From Thermohalobaculum sp039030915 (GTDB taxonomy: Bacteria; Pseudomonadota; Alphaproteobacteria; Rhodobacterales; Rhodobacteraceae), in contig JBCCDG010000065.1 in NCBI GenBank assembly GCA_039030915.1, positions 1-22,749 on the forward strand: a DNA stretch of 22,749 bases, written 5' to 3'. The translations under genes and the position numbers were made by a program. Below are positions 15,315-21,659 of the stretch, piece by piece; position 1 is the first letter of the stretch; every line of letters begins with the position of its first letter. Under the pieces are notes generated by a model. The model saw only the letters and a program-made list of their open reading frames with translations. It was not told where the DNA came from and ran no database searches.

Positions 15315-16360
15315 TCCTGGCCCCGCTCGGCCTGGGTCGCGGGCGCGGGCAGCTGGCCAGCCCCGGCGACGGCTGCTGGCGCTTCCGCTTCGGCATGGGC
15401 CCCGGCGCTCTTGCGGGTCGGGTCGCCCTTTGCCGCCACCGCACCGTTCGCCTCGCCCTCGAGCGCGGCAGGATCGCCCGCCGGCGTCTCGAGGAGGCCC
15501 CGAACCGGGGCGGGGAGCGACAGGAGAAGGCGTAGGAGCGTACCGAGCTCCGCCCGCATGTCCTTCCGGGGCACAACGCGGTCGATCATGCCGTGGTCGA
15601 GCAGATACTCCGAACGCTGGAAACCCTCGGGCAGCGTCTCCCGGATCGTCTGCTCGATGACCCGCGGCCCTGCGAAGCAGATGAGGGCGTCCGGTTCCGC
15701 GAGCTGCACGTCGCCCAGCATGGCGTAGGAGGCGGTGACGCCGCCGGTCGTCGGGTTGGTCAGAACGACAACGTAGGGCAGGCCGGCCTCGCGAAGCTGC
15801 GCGACGGCGAGCGTGGTGCGCGGCATCTGCATGAGGCTGAGGATGCCTTCCTGCATGCGCGCGCCGCCGGCCGCGGCAAAGACCACGAGCGGTGCGCGCA
15901 GGCCCACGGCGGCCTCGGCTGCGGCGATCATCGCATTGCCGACCGCCATGCCCATGGAGCCGCCCATGAAGCGGAAATCCTGGGCTGCGGCGATCACGTC
16001 GAGCCCGAAGATGGCGCCGCGGGCGACGAGCACGGCCTCGTCCTCCCCGGTCTTGCGCCGGGCATCGCGCATACGCTCGGTGTAGCGCTTCTCGTCGCGA
16101 AAGCTCAGCGGGTCGGCCAGCGGTTCGGGCACCTGGAGCTCGGCGTAAGCTCCGTGATCGAAGAGCGCGTTGAAACGGGCGCGCGGGCTGATGGCCATGT
16201 GGTGTCCGCATTCGGTGCAGACATTGAGGTTCGCCCGGAAGTCGCGGTGAAAGATCATCTGGCCGCAGCCGTCGCATTTGTACCAGAGGTTCTCCGGCAT
16301 CTCCCGGCGCTGGAAGAACGACTTGATCTTCGGCGGAACGTAGTCGGTGATCCAGTTCAT
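15311..16360 (-). CDS. accD: Acetyl-CoA carboxylase carboxyltransferase subunit beta
   Basis: AccD with AccA transfers the carboxyl group from biotin to acetyl-CoA, giving malonyl-CoA for fatty acid synthesis. The 349-aa protein begins MNWITDYVPPKIKSFF and has the four-Cys zinc finger C29-x2-C32 ... C48-x2-C51 (KCDGCGQ ... NVCTECGHH). The carboxyltransferase core follows: DFRFMGGSMGMAVGNAM, VVFAAAGGARMQEGILSLMQM, LTNPTTGGVTASYAMLGD and FAGPRVIEQTIRETLPEGFQ. The last 60 or so residues form an Ala/Glu-rich tail longer than in E. coli, probably disordered. AAGGAGG precedes the ATG. It leads the accD-folC-exported protein operon from a well-spaced promoter 32 bases upstream. Confidence 0.98.
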   Translation of the reverse strand: MNWITDYVPPKIKSFFQRREMPENLWYKCDGCGQMIFHRDFRANLNVCTECGHHMAISPRARFNALFDHGAYAELQVPEPLADPLSFRDEKRYTERMRDARRKTGEDEAVLVARGAIFGLDVIAAAQDFRFMGGSMGMAVGNAMIAAAEAAVGLRAPLVVFAAAGGARMQEGILSLMQMPRTTLAVAQLREAGLPYVVVLTNPTTGGVTASYAMLGDVQLAEPDALICFAGPRVIEQTIRETLPEGFQRSEYLLDHGMIDRVVPRKDMRAELGTLLRLLLSLPAPVRGLLETPAGDPAALEGEANGAVAAKGDPTRKSAGAHAEAEAPAAVAGAGQLPAPATQAERGQE

Positions 16361-16391
16361 CGGCGGCCGGCCTCCTTGCGCGGTGGCGCGC

Positions 16392-16420
16392 TACATAAAG
16401 CGCTGCGGGGCGGGCCGCAA
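16392..16420 (-). promoter_or_regulatory. accD operon promoter
   Basis: On the minus strand TTGCGG (16420-16415) and TATGTA (16397-16392) are separated by exactly 17 bases, 31 bases before the accD ATG. It is the only AT-rich hexamer in a very GC-rich intergenic space and fits a housekeeping promoter. Confidence 0.5.
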
Positions 16421-16506
16421 TCATGCGCTGCGGCAGGGCGTGGGGTGCGGGATGGCTGGGCGCCCGTTCGCGCGTCGCGGCGCGTGCCGCGCCGCGCCTG
16501 GCTCCG

Positions 16507-16517
16507 CCCCCCCCCCC
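16507..16517. repeat. Homopolymer run of eleven C (G on the minus strand)
   Basis: An uninterrupted C11 tract lies in the space between the stop of the EamA transporter gene and the accD promoter. It is flanked by further C-rich sequence up to about 16534. It interrupts no recognised coding frame. It is the longest homopolymer I see in the window. Confidence 0.95.
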
Positions 16518-16553
16518 ACCCGCACCCCCGGCGCCCGGCGGCCGCCGCCGCGA

Positions 16554-17501
16554 TCAGTGCGTCGGACGTTCCATGACCGCGATGGCGCCGGCGGCGATGA
16601 TGAGCGCGGTTCCCAGCATCTCGCGCGGGCCGAAGGGCTCATCGGTCAGAAGCGCGGCCGAGGCGACGCCGACGGCGACTTCGGAGAGGAGGAGAAGGCC
16701 GACACGGCCGGGCGTGAGCAGGCTGGCGGGCCAGAGCGTGAGAAAGAGCACGGGCAGCAGGTAGAGCCCGGAGAGGAGCGCCCAGGGGGCGGTCTCTGCC
16801 AACGTCGCGAGGGCGGGGAGACCGCCGAAGGTAGCGCCGCCGATGGCCACGCTGAACGCCGTGACGCCGAAGCCGCCGACCGCGAAGGCGGCCATCTGCT
16901 CGCCGACGCCGAGCCCGCCAAGGCGATAGACCGCGAGGCTGCCGAAGGCCCAGGCGATGCCGGAGGCGAGGGCCAGCCAGTCACCCAGGTTGCGCGGCAG
17001 CGGCAGGCCCTCGCCGCCGAGGATCACGAAGAGGCCCGCGAAGCCCGCCGCCATCGCCGCGATGCGCAGACCCGTCAGACGCTCCCCCAGCACGGCCATG
17101 CCGAGCGCGGTGCCCCAAACGGGGGTGAGGTAGAAGAGAAGGATGGCGCGCACCACCTCGGTGAGCGCGATGCTGACCGCGTAGAAGCTGACCGCCATGC
17201 CGGTAAAGAGCCCGGAGAGGGCGAGCGGGACGAGGGCCGCGGCGAGCCGCTTCCGGCGCAAGAGCATGAAGGGCAGGAAGAGCGTCAGCGTGCCGGCGAG
17301 CATCATGGTGGCCGGCCAGGCACCCTCGAGCCCCATCTCCTCGAGCGCCCGCAGCGGCCACCACATGAACCCCCACAGCGCACCGCCGAGGACGAGCCCG
17401 AGGCTCGGCCAGAGAAGGTCGTTCGGCTGGGTGGCATGGGCGGGCAAGGCGGTCTCCGGGGCGGGGCACGCGACCCTCGCCTGCCGGGCAGGGTGGTGCA
17501 A
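16554..17501 (-). CDS. EamA/DMT-superfamily transporter
   Basis: About 315 aa (297 if the second start is used), almost wholly hydrophobic, with ten likely TM helices in two homologous five-helix EamA halves. Family-typical text includes LGLVLGGALWGFMWWPLRAL (first helix), FYAVSIALTEVVRAILLFYLTPVWGTALGMAVLGERLTGLRIAAM (helices 4-5, with the E-R-L turn), LALASGIAWAFGSLAVYRLG and a late ALLTDEPFGPREMLGTALIIAAGAIAV. These proteins export or import small metabolites; the substrate cannot be read from sequence. The start is unclear: TTG at 17501 has no ribosome binding site, while TTG at 17447 has GGAG six bases upstream and is close to the first helix. It lies just downstream of a short ORF ending at 17511. 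Confidence 0.9.
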   Translation of the reverse strand: MHHPARQARVACPAPETALPAHATQPNDLLWPSLGLVLGGALWGFMWWPLRALEEMGLEGAWPATMMLAGTLTLFLPFMLLRRKRLAAALVPLALSGLFTGMAVSFYAVSIALTEVVRAILLFYLTPVWGTALGMAVLGERLTGLRIAAMAAGFAGLFVILGGEGLPLPRNLGDWLALASGIAWAFGSLAVYRLGGLGVGEQMAAFAVGGFGVTAFSVAIGGATFGGLPALATLAETAPWALLSGLYLLPVLFLTLWPASLLTPGRVGLLLLSEVAVGVASAALLTDEPFGPREMLGTALIIAAGAIAVMERPTH

Positions 17502-17510
17502 GCCCGGCGG

Positions 17511-17630
17511 TTAGCCACTCCGGATCGCCCGCACCGCCGCGCGCGCCTCGACGGGATCGCGCCCGTCGATCGTGATCGTGCTGTCCTCGGCATGGAAGCT
17601 GGCGAGGGCGTCGAGATCGGTCCGGATCAC
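17511..17630 (-). CDS. Putative 39-aa ORF upstream of the transporter gene
   Basis: A GTG at 17630 is preceded by TTTTAGGAG at suitable spacing. The frame reads MIRTDLDALASFHAEDSTIT, then IDGRDPVEARAAVRAIRSG and stops with TAA at 17511, ten bases before the first possible start of the transporter gene. The composition is that of a soluble protein (acidic, mixed helix) rather than random GC-rich readthrough. It might be a real small gene in an operon with the transporter, or the C-terminal remnant of a larger protein: the frame stays open for at least four codons before the GTG. No family was recognised. Confidence 0.4.
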   Translation of the reverse strand: MIRTDLDALASFHAEDSTITIDGRDPVEARAAVRAIRSG

Positions 17631-17764
17631 CGGCGAGGCTCCTAAAAGCAGTGCTGGCGGACGATGTTGCGTCAGATCGGCATGGCGTCATAGCGCGGAT
17701 GCGCCCTTGCGCGGCCCGTCCCGCTGGCCCATCGTGGTGGATGATAGGACAGGAGGTGTGACCT

Positions 17765-18637
17765 ATGGCCGAGCGCAGGATCTGGACCTGGTGGCAGGGT
17801 GACTGGCATGACGGCAACGTCGCCGTGCTGGGCGCGGCGGATCACGGCACCTGGCTCGGCTCGGTCGTCTTCGATGGTGCGCGGGTCTTCGAGGACACCG
17901 CCCCCGATCTCGACCTCCACTGTGCCCGTGCGCATCAGAGCGCCGTTCGCATGGGGCTCGAGCCGCCGATCGGCGCGGAGGAGATGACCGCCATCGCGCG
18001 GGAGGGTATCGCACGCACCGCGCCCGGCACGCCGCTTTACGTCCGCCCGATGCTCTGGGCGCAGAACGGCGCGCAGTACATGGTGGCGCCCGATCCCGAC
18101 AGCACGGTCTTCTGCCTCTGTCTCGAGGAGCGCCCGATGCCCGGCGTGGAGGGCGCCGCACTCACGACCACGCGCTTTCGGCGCCCGACCATCGAATGCG
18201 CGCCGACGGATGTGAAGGCAGGCTGCCTCTACCCCAACAACGCCCGCATGCTGCGCGAGGCGCGGGCGGCGGGCTTCGACAACGCGATCTCGCTCGACGC
18301 GCTCGGCAACGTGGCGGAGACTGCGACCTCGAACATCTTCTTGGTGAAGGACGGCGTGGCGTTGACGCCGATGGCGAACGGCTGCTTCCTCGCCGGGATA
18401 ACGCGCGACCGCGTCATGAGCCTCTTGGGGGAGGACGGGGTGGAGGTGCGGGAGGCGACGCTGACGCTCGACGACCTTCGCGCAGCAGACGAGCTCTTCA
18501 CCACCGGCAACGCCGGCAAGGTTTTACCAGTCACGCGCTTCGAGAACCGCCACCTGCAGCACGGCCCGGTAACGCGCCGGGCACGCAACCTCTACTGGGC
18601 GTTTTCAAAGGAGCCCTCGCAGGCCGCGCGGGCGTAG
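17765..18637 (+). CDS. Class IV PLP-dependent aminotransferase, branched-chain type
   Basis: A 290-aa fold-type IV aminotransferase. The PLP lysine is K151 in APTDVKAGCLYPNNARMLREARAAGFDNAISLD, and ETATSNIFLV (from E185) plus the late TTGNAGKVLPVTRF form the rest of the cofactor site. The N-terminal half, GSVVFDGARVFEDTAPDLDLHCARAHQSAVRMGL, is the equivalent of the GTSVFEGIR ... LxxHxxRL segment of branched-chain aminotransferases. It probably moves amino groups between glutamate/2-oxoglutarate and a branched or aromatic partner. D-amino acid or lyase specificity cannot be excluded, since class IV enzymes vary. AGGAGGTG precedes the ATG by the usual spacing, one of the strongest sites in the window. 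No biosynthetic partner gene is adjacent. Confidence 0.88.
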   Translation: MAERRIWTWWQGDWHDGNVAVLGAADHGTWLGSVVFDGARVFEDTAPDLDLHCARAHQSAVRMGLEPPIGAEEMTAIAREGIARTAPGTPLYVRPMLWAQNGAQYMVAPDPDSTVFCLCLEERPMPGVEGAALTTTRFRRPTIECAPTDVKAGCLYPNNARMLREARAAGFDNAISLDALGNVAETATSNIFLVKDGVALTPMANGCFLAGITRDRVMSLLGEDGVEVREATLTLDDLRAADELFTTGNAGKVLPVTRFENRHLQHGPVTRRARNLYWAFSKEPSQAARA

Positions 18638-18643
18638 AGAGGA

Positions 18644-19630
18644 TCAGGCAGCGCGCTTCCCCGAGCGCGCCCGCCAAGCTAGCAAACCGAGACCGCCGAG
18701 CAGCATGAAGGCTGCGGGCGGAAGCGGCACGATCGGCTGGTCCGACGCCGTGAAGGACAGCACTTCGAGCGCGCCGCTGCCAATGAAGATCACTTCGAAG
18801 GACTGAAGGTTCGCTGTCCCGAAATTGAACGACACTGTGAGAATATCGTTGTCCGCGCCGTTCGCCGATCCCCCCGGCGATCCGACCACCACAGTCTCGG
18901 TGAACCACACGTCCGCGATCTGGTACCGCACGCCGTCGAGATTGGTCGCGAAGAAAGTGACGTCCTCGGTATCCTCCTGGTCGATCAGAACGATCTCGTC
19001 GATCGTGACGCCGTTCTCGAAGAACACATCGTTCGGATCGCCCGGATCGGGATCGGTCGTTCGGAAGTTGGCGATAATGTCGTAGCCGTTAACGGCGTCG
19101 TCGTCAGGGTTTGCCCACCACTGGGGCGTGCCAGAGTTTGCAATGCGCACCGTGTTGTTGTTCGACCCGTTTCGCTCCTGCGCGATGAGCGTCAGGCCAC
19201 GTGGCTGAGTCCCGAAATAGGATCCTGTACCGAGGTCGGGATCGCCGCCGGTGCATGTATTGAAGACCCCAACGCCGGCAGGATCGCAATTCGCGTTGAA
19301 GAGCGTCAGAGGGCTGTCGACCGACTGGAACGTCACGCCGAAACGGTCGTCGAAGAAGCCACGGTCCTGGAAGAACCCACCGCTGGCTGCGTCACCGGTG
19401 ATAGGCACGCCGGCACCATAACTTTGGCTTGTGTTCGGATTCACCGCAGTAGGCCGGTCAGCGGGATCGTCGATGCCACCGAGACGCTGGACGATGTTGC
19501 CGCTGCCGTCGGTTGTATCGGCGATCACGGTCGTGTCGAAGTTGATCTCGAATTCGCTGCCGACCACCACGACCGCTTGCGCGCCCGTCGCCATCAGAGC
19601 GAAAGTCAGCCCGATATACAGACCCTTCAC
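18644..19630 (-). CDS. VPLPA-CTERM sorting-domain surface protein
   Basis: A 328-aa secreted protein. From GTG at 19630 it begins MKGLYIGLTFALMATGAQA, a signal peptide, followed by an Asp/Asn/Gly/Thr-rich beta-type domain (for example TTDGSGNIVQRLGGIDDPAD, NGSNNNTVRIANSGTPQWW). Two Cys (NANCDP and FNTCTG) lie close together. It ends VPLPPAAFMLLGGLGLLAWR followed by RARSGKRAA: a VPLPA motif, a hydrophobic helix and a basic tail. This is the alphaproteobacterial form of the PEP-CTERM signal, known to be processed by an exosortase; the exosortase must be encoded elsewhere. A TTG at 19657 would extend the N-terminus by nine residues. Many VPLPA/PEP-CTERM proteins are linked to exopolysaccharide, but this domain has no assigned role. 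It is convergent with the aminotransferase gene. Confidence 0.88.
   Translation of the reverse strand: MKGLYIGLTFALMATGAQAVVVVGSEFEINFDTTVIADTTDGSGNIVQRLGGIDDPADRPTAVNPNTSQSYGAGVPITGDAASGGFFQDRGFFDDRFGVTFQSVDSPLTLFNANCDPAGVGVFNTCTGGDPDLGTGSYFGTQPRGLTLIAQERNGSNNNTVRIANSGTPQWWANPDDDAVNGYDIIANFRTTDPDPGDPNDVFFENGVTIDEIVLIDQEDTEDVTFFATNLDGVRYQIADVWFTETVVVGSPGGSANGADNDILTVSFNFGTANLQSFEVIFIGSGALEVLSFTASDQPIVPLPPAAFMLLGGLGLLAWRARSGKRAA
18651..18670. terminator. Hairpin at the aminotransferase / VPLPA convergent junction
   Basis: A perfect 6-bp stem GCGCGC/GCGCGC with an 8-nt loop lies just beyond the aminotransferase stop. It is inside the last codons of the VPLPA-CTERM gene (the basic tail). It might end the plus-strand transcript, but there is no U tract and such GC palindromes arise easily at this base composition. 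Confidence 0.3.
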
Positions 19631-19795
19631 AGGCGCACCCCCACGTGGACGATTCAAGATCGATCGCTTCCACCATAACGGGTGCAGTGCGGTATGGTAA
19701 TGATTGAAATGGATTTTAGCGAAGGAGCGGTAATCGCGTCCCGATCTGGAACGGAGTGCCCCGGGATCGTGCTCTGAGGCGCACAGTTCGCACTG

Positions 19796-20587
19796 TCAGC
19801 CCGCCCTCACCCCCGCTGCGAGCGCGCTCACGAAGTCGAGGACCCGGGCCGGCGGCTCGCCCCGGCCGATGCGCTCGACGATTGCCGAGCCGACGACCAC
19901 GCCGTCAGCCACCTTGGCGATGGCGCTGGCGCCCTCGGGCGTCTTCACGCCGAAGCCGACGCAGACGGGCAGGTCGGAGGCGGCGCGGATCCGCGCGACC
20001 TCGGGGGCGACACGCTCCGCGTTCGCCTCGGCCGCGCCGGTGATGCCGGTGATCGAGACATAGTAGACGAAGCCGCCCGTATTGGCGACGACGGCCGGCA
20101 GGCGCCTGTCGTCGGTCGTGGGCGTCGCGAGGCGGATGAACTCGATGCCGGCCGCGCGGGCAGGCAGGCAGAGCTCCTCGTCCTCCTCCGGCGGCAGATC
20201 CACCACGATGAGCCCGTCGATCCCGGCCTCCTTCGCGTCGGCGAGGAAGCGATCGACACCGCGACTGTAGATCGGGTTGTAGTAACCCATGAGAACGATT
20301 GGCGTTTTCCGGTCCTCGGCACGGAAGGCGCGCACGGTCTCGAGCGTGCGCTCGAGCGTCATGCCGCCGGCGAGGGCGCGCTGGCCCGCGGCCTGGATGG
20401 TGGGGCCGTCCGCCATGGGATCGGTGAAGGGCAGGCCGAGCTCGATGATGTCGACGCCGGCTGCCGGCAGGCCCTTCAAGATCTCGAGCGCCGTGGCCTC
20501 GTCCGGATCGCCCGCCATGATGTAGCTGACGAAGGCGGCCCGCCCCTCGGCCCTCAGCACCGCGAAGGTATCATCGATCCTACTCAA
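19796..20587 (-). CDS. trpA: Tryptophan synthase alpha subunit
   Basis: TrpA cleaves indole-3-glycerol phosphate and passes indole to TrpB in the tryptophan synthase complex. The 263-aa protein has the normal length. The catalytic acids are at the E. coli positions, Glu49 and Asp60, in IIELGLPFTDPMADGPTIQ. VLMGYYNPIYSRGVDRFL, DGLIVVDLPPEED, FVYYVSITGITGA and LPVCVGFGVKTPE are the expected TIM-barrel segments. The start is TTG at 20587 (giving MSRIDDTF, the usual TrpA opening) with GGAG seven bases upstream. No ATG or GTG lies in frame near there. This start codon is inside the last codons of the preceding low-G+C gene, overlapping it by eight bases. Confidence 0.98.
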   Translation of the reverse strand: MSRIDDTFAVLRAEGRAAFVSYIMAGDPDEATALEILKGLPAAGVDIIELGLPFTDPMADGPTIQAAGQRALAGGMTLERTLETVRAFRAEDRKTPIVLMGYYNPIYSRGVDRFLADAKEAGIDGLIVVDLPPEEDEELCLPARAAGIEFIRLATPTTDDRRLPAVVANTGGFVYYVSITGITGAAEANAERVAPEVARIRAASDLPVCVGFGVKTPEGASAIAKVADGVVVGSAIVERIGRGEPPARVLDFVSALAAGVRAG

Positions 20588-21143
20588 ACGTCATCTCCAG
20601 AAAGGCAGTGGCTAACTCGTACGCCCCATAGACAAAGAGACCGACCGACGAAAGCCCCAGAAAGAGCGCTAGCCAAGAGGCAATGATGGCGTGTTGCTCA
20701 TGTCGCTCGCTTGCTTTGCGCTCCGGCTCTTCGCTATCCTCAAACAACTCACTTCCATGGATCTTGGACAGTAGCTCCGACACATCTTTCACCTGTTGCT
20801 TGGCAACAGAATAGTGTGTTTTAGATCGTTCATTGTGCCCAGCATAAGCAAAGATGCTGAAAAGAATTGCAGCGACAATCCCTATTGAGAAGCTTAGCGC
20901 GGGAGCGGTGAAGAAGCTCATCGCTGCAGGAGCGGTCTTTTTAAGATCCGCTACGTAGGCAGGTATGATCAGTAGGGCGCCAGCGTTGGCGAAGATCAGC
21001 CCTCGGATCGCTGCCACAGCAAAATTAGTGGCAGCGATCGTGTCACTACGGGCGCCTTCCTCTCGATGGGCGTGGTAAACTTGAACTAGCTCCAAGAACT
21101 TCAGTTGAAGTTCTTGTCGCTGCTTTCTCTCATCGTCGCACAA
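20580..21143 (-). CDS. Low-G+C putative membrane protein inserted between trp genes
   Basis: A 187-aa ORF from TTG at 21143 to TAG at 20580. It has a charged helical N-terminus (DDERKQRQELQLKFLELVQV), hydrophobic segments at about residues 41-64 (FAVAAIRGLIFANAGALLII), 75-101 (LSFSIGIVAAILFSIFAY) and 151-178 (IIASWLALFLGLSSVGLFVYGAY), and a charged, helix-forming stretch between the last two. The layout resembles a broad group of uncharacterised 3-TM alphaproteobacterial proteins with an AIRxLLxxNGGA-like first helix; I know no function. Base composition is clearly different: hand counts on five 60-base lines give about 42-58 percent G+C against about two-thirds in the flanks. The start is three bases after the stop of the DUF2158 gene, with AAGGA at loose spacing. 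Recent acquisition by transfer is the simplest reading. Confidence 0.8.
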   Translation of the reverse strand: MCDDERKQRQELQLKFLELVQVYHAHREEGARSDTIAATNFAVAAIRGLIFANAGALLIIPAYVADLKKTAPAAMSFFTAPALSFSIGIVAAILFSIFAYAGHNERSKTHYSVAKQQVKDVSELLSKIHGSELFEDSEEPERKASERHEQHAIIASWLALFLGLSSVGLFVYGAYELATAFLEMTFE

Positions 21144-21146
21144 TAG

Positions 21147-21596
21147 TTAGTCGTCCTTGCGGAAGTACTTCTTGTCGCGGGGCTTGCCGTCCCAGCCGGT
21201 CTTGCGGGGCGGCCGGTCGTCGCCGCCACGGTCATTGCCCCTGTCGCCGCCGCGATCTCCACGGTGCCCGCCGCGGTCGCCGTCCCGGTCGTCGCGCCCG
21301 CCACGATAGCCGCCGCGGTCCCCGCGCTCGCCGCCCCGGTCGCCCCAGCCGCCGCGATGGCCGCCGCGGTCGCCGTCCCGGTCGTCGCGCCCGCCGCGAT
21401 GTCCGCCGCGATCCCCACGGTCCTCGCCGCGATGCTCCCACTTGTTGAGGAGGCGGATGTCGAAGCGCTCGCGGCCGACCTGGCCCTCGTGGCACCAGAC
21501 GACCGCCACCGTGCCGTCCTCCACTGCTTCCACGCACATCCGCATGGAGCCCGACTTTAGGACCACCAGATCCCCGATCCCGTATTCATTCGCCAT
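21147..21596 (-). CDS. DUF2158-type protein with an Arg/Gly/Asp repeat tail
   Basis: A 149-aa protein. Residues 1-50 (EYGIGDLVVLKSGSMRMCVEAVEDGTVAVVWCHEG ... FDIRLLNKWE) match the small DUF2158 fold, whose mark is a GDxVxLKSGGxxM start and a W-C/W-F beta strand. Residues about 55-130 are a low-complexity tail made of RGG, DRGG, HRGG and GGRDDRDGDRGG units, then a basic end (RKTGWDGKPRDKKYFRKDD). RGG-like tails are a known RNA-binding feature in eukaryotes and some bacterial helicases; a nucleic-acid role here is inference. AAGGG precedes the ATG. It lies 63 bases after trpB, in the same direction, so it is probably read with trpB and trpA. Confidence 0.8.
   Translation of the reverse strand: MANEYGIGDLVVLKSGSMRMCVEAVEDGTVAVVWCHEGQVGRERFDIRLLNKWEHRGEDRGDRGGHRGGRDDRDGDRGGHRGGWGDRGGERGDRGGYRGGRDDRDGDRGGHRGDRGGDRGNDRGGDDRPPRKTGWDGKPRDKKYFRKDD
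21268..21395. repeat. Near-identical direct repeat in the RGG tail
   Basis: The 35 bases at 21268-21302 are repeated exactly at 21361-21395, and identity continues past one mismatch to 39 of 40. The copies are 93 bases (31 codons) apart, so frame is preserved. Both encode GGRDDRDGDRGGHRG-type text. The identity at third codon positions indicates a recent duplication or gene conversion. Confidence 0.95.
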
Positions 21597-21634
21597 TTCA
21601 AGCCCTTACCCGGGCGGTCCTTTCATGGGCCCGG

Positions 21635-21652
21635 GCCTGGTCTCCTCCAGGC
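21635..21652. other. Small hairpin between trpB and the DUF2158 gene
   Basis: GCCTGG-TCTCCT-CCAGGC is a perfect 6-bp stem in the 63-base gap after trpB. It has no U tract. It could be a processing or attenuation structure that sets different levels of trpB and downstream genes, or it may be chance. Confidence 0.3.
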
Positions 21653-21659
21653 GGGGCCG

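Noticed and set aside
14320..16424. Extension of the folC frame back to 16424 and a 418-codon overlapping frame
   Set aside because: The upstream part is accD read in another frame, Arg/Pro/Ala-rich with no family text; FolC is complete from its ATG at 15314.
16347..17645. 432-codon plus-strand frame rich in Gly, Glu and Arg
   Set aside because: Antisense to the EamA transporter and the intergenic C-run; low complexity with no ribosome binding site.
17667..17690. TTGCGT with ATAGCG as a promoter for the aminotransferase gene
   Set aside because: The -10 match is poor and the alternatives give bad spacing; left unannotated.
21101..21418. 105-codon Ala/Thr/Gly frame on the minus strand
   Set aside because: Shadow frame of the repetitive DUF2158 tail running into the low-G+C gene; only low-complexity text.
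21100..21440. Regular GC-rich repeats near the trp genes as a possible CRISPR array
   Set aside because: The repeats are in-frame codons of an RGG-type tail, with variable short spacing and no unique spacers; no cas genes are present.
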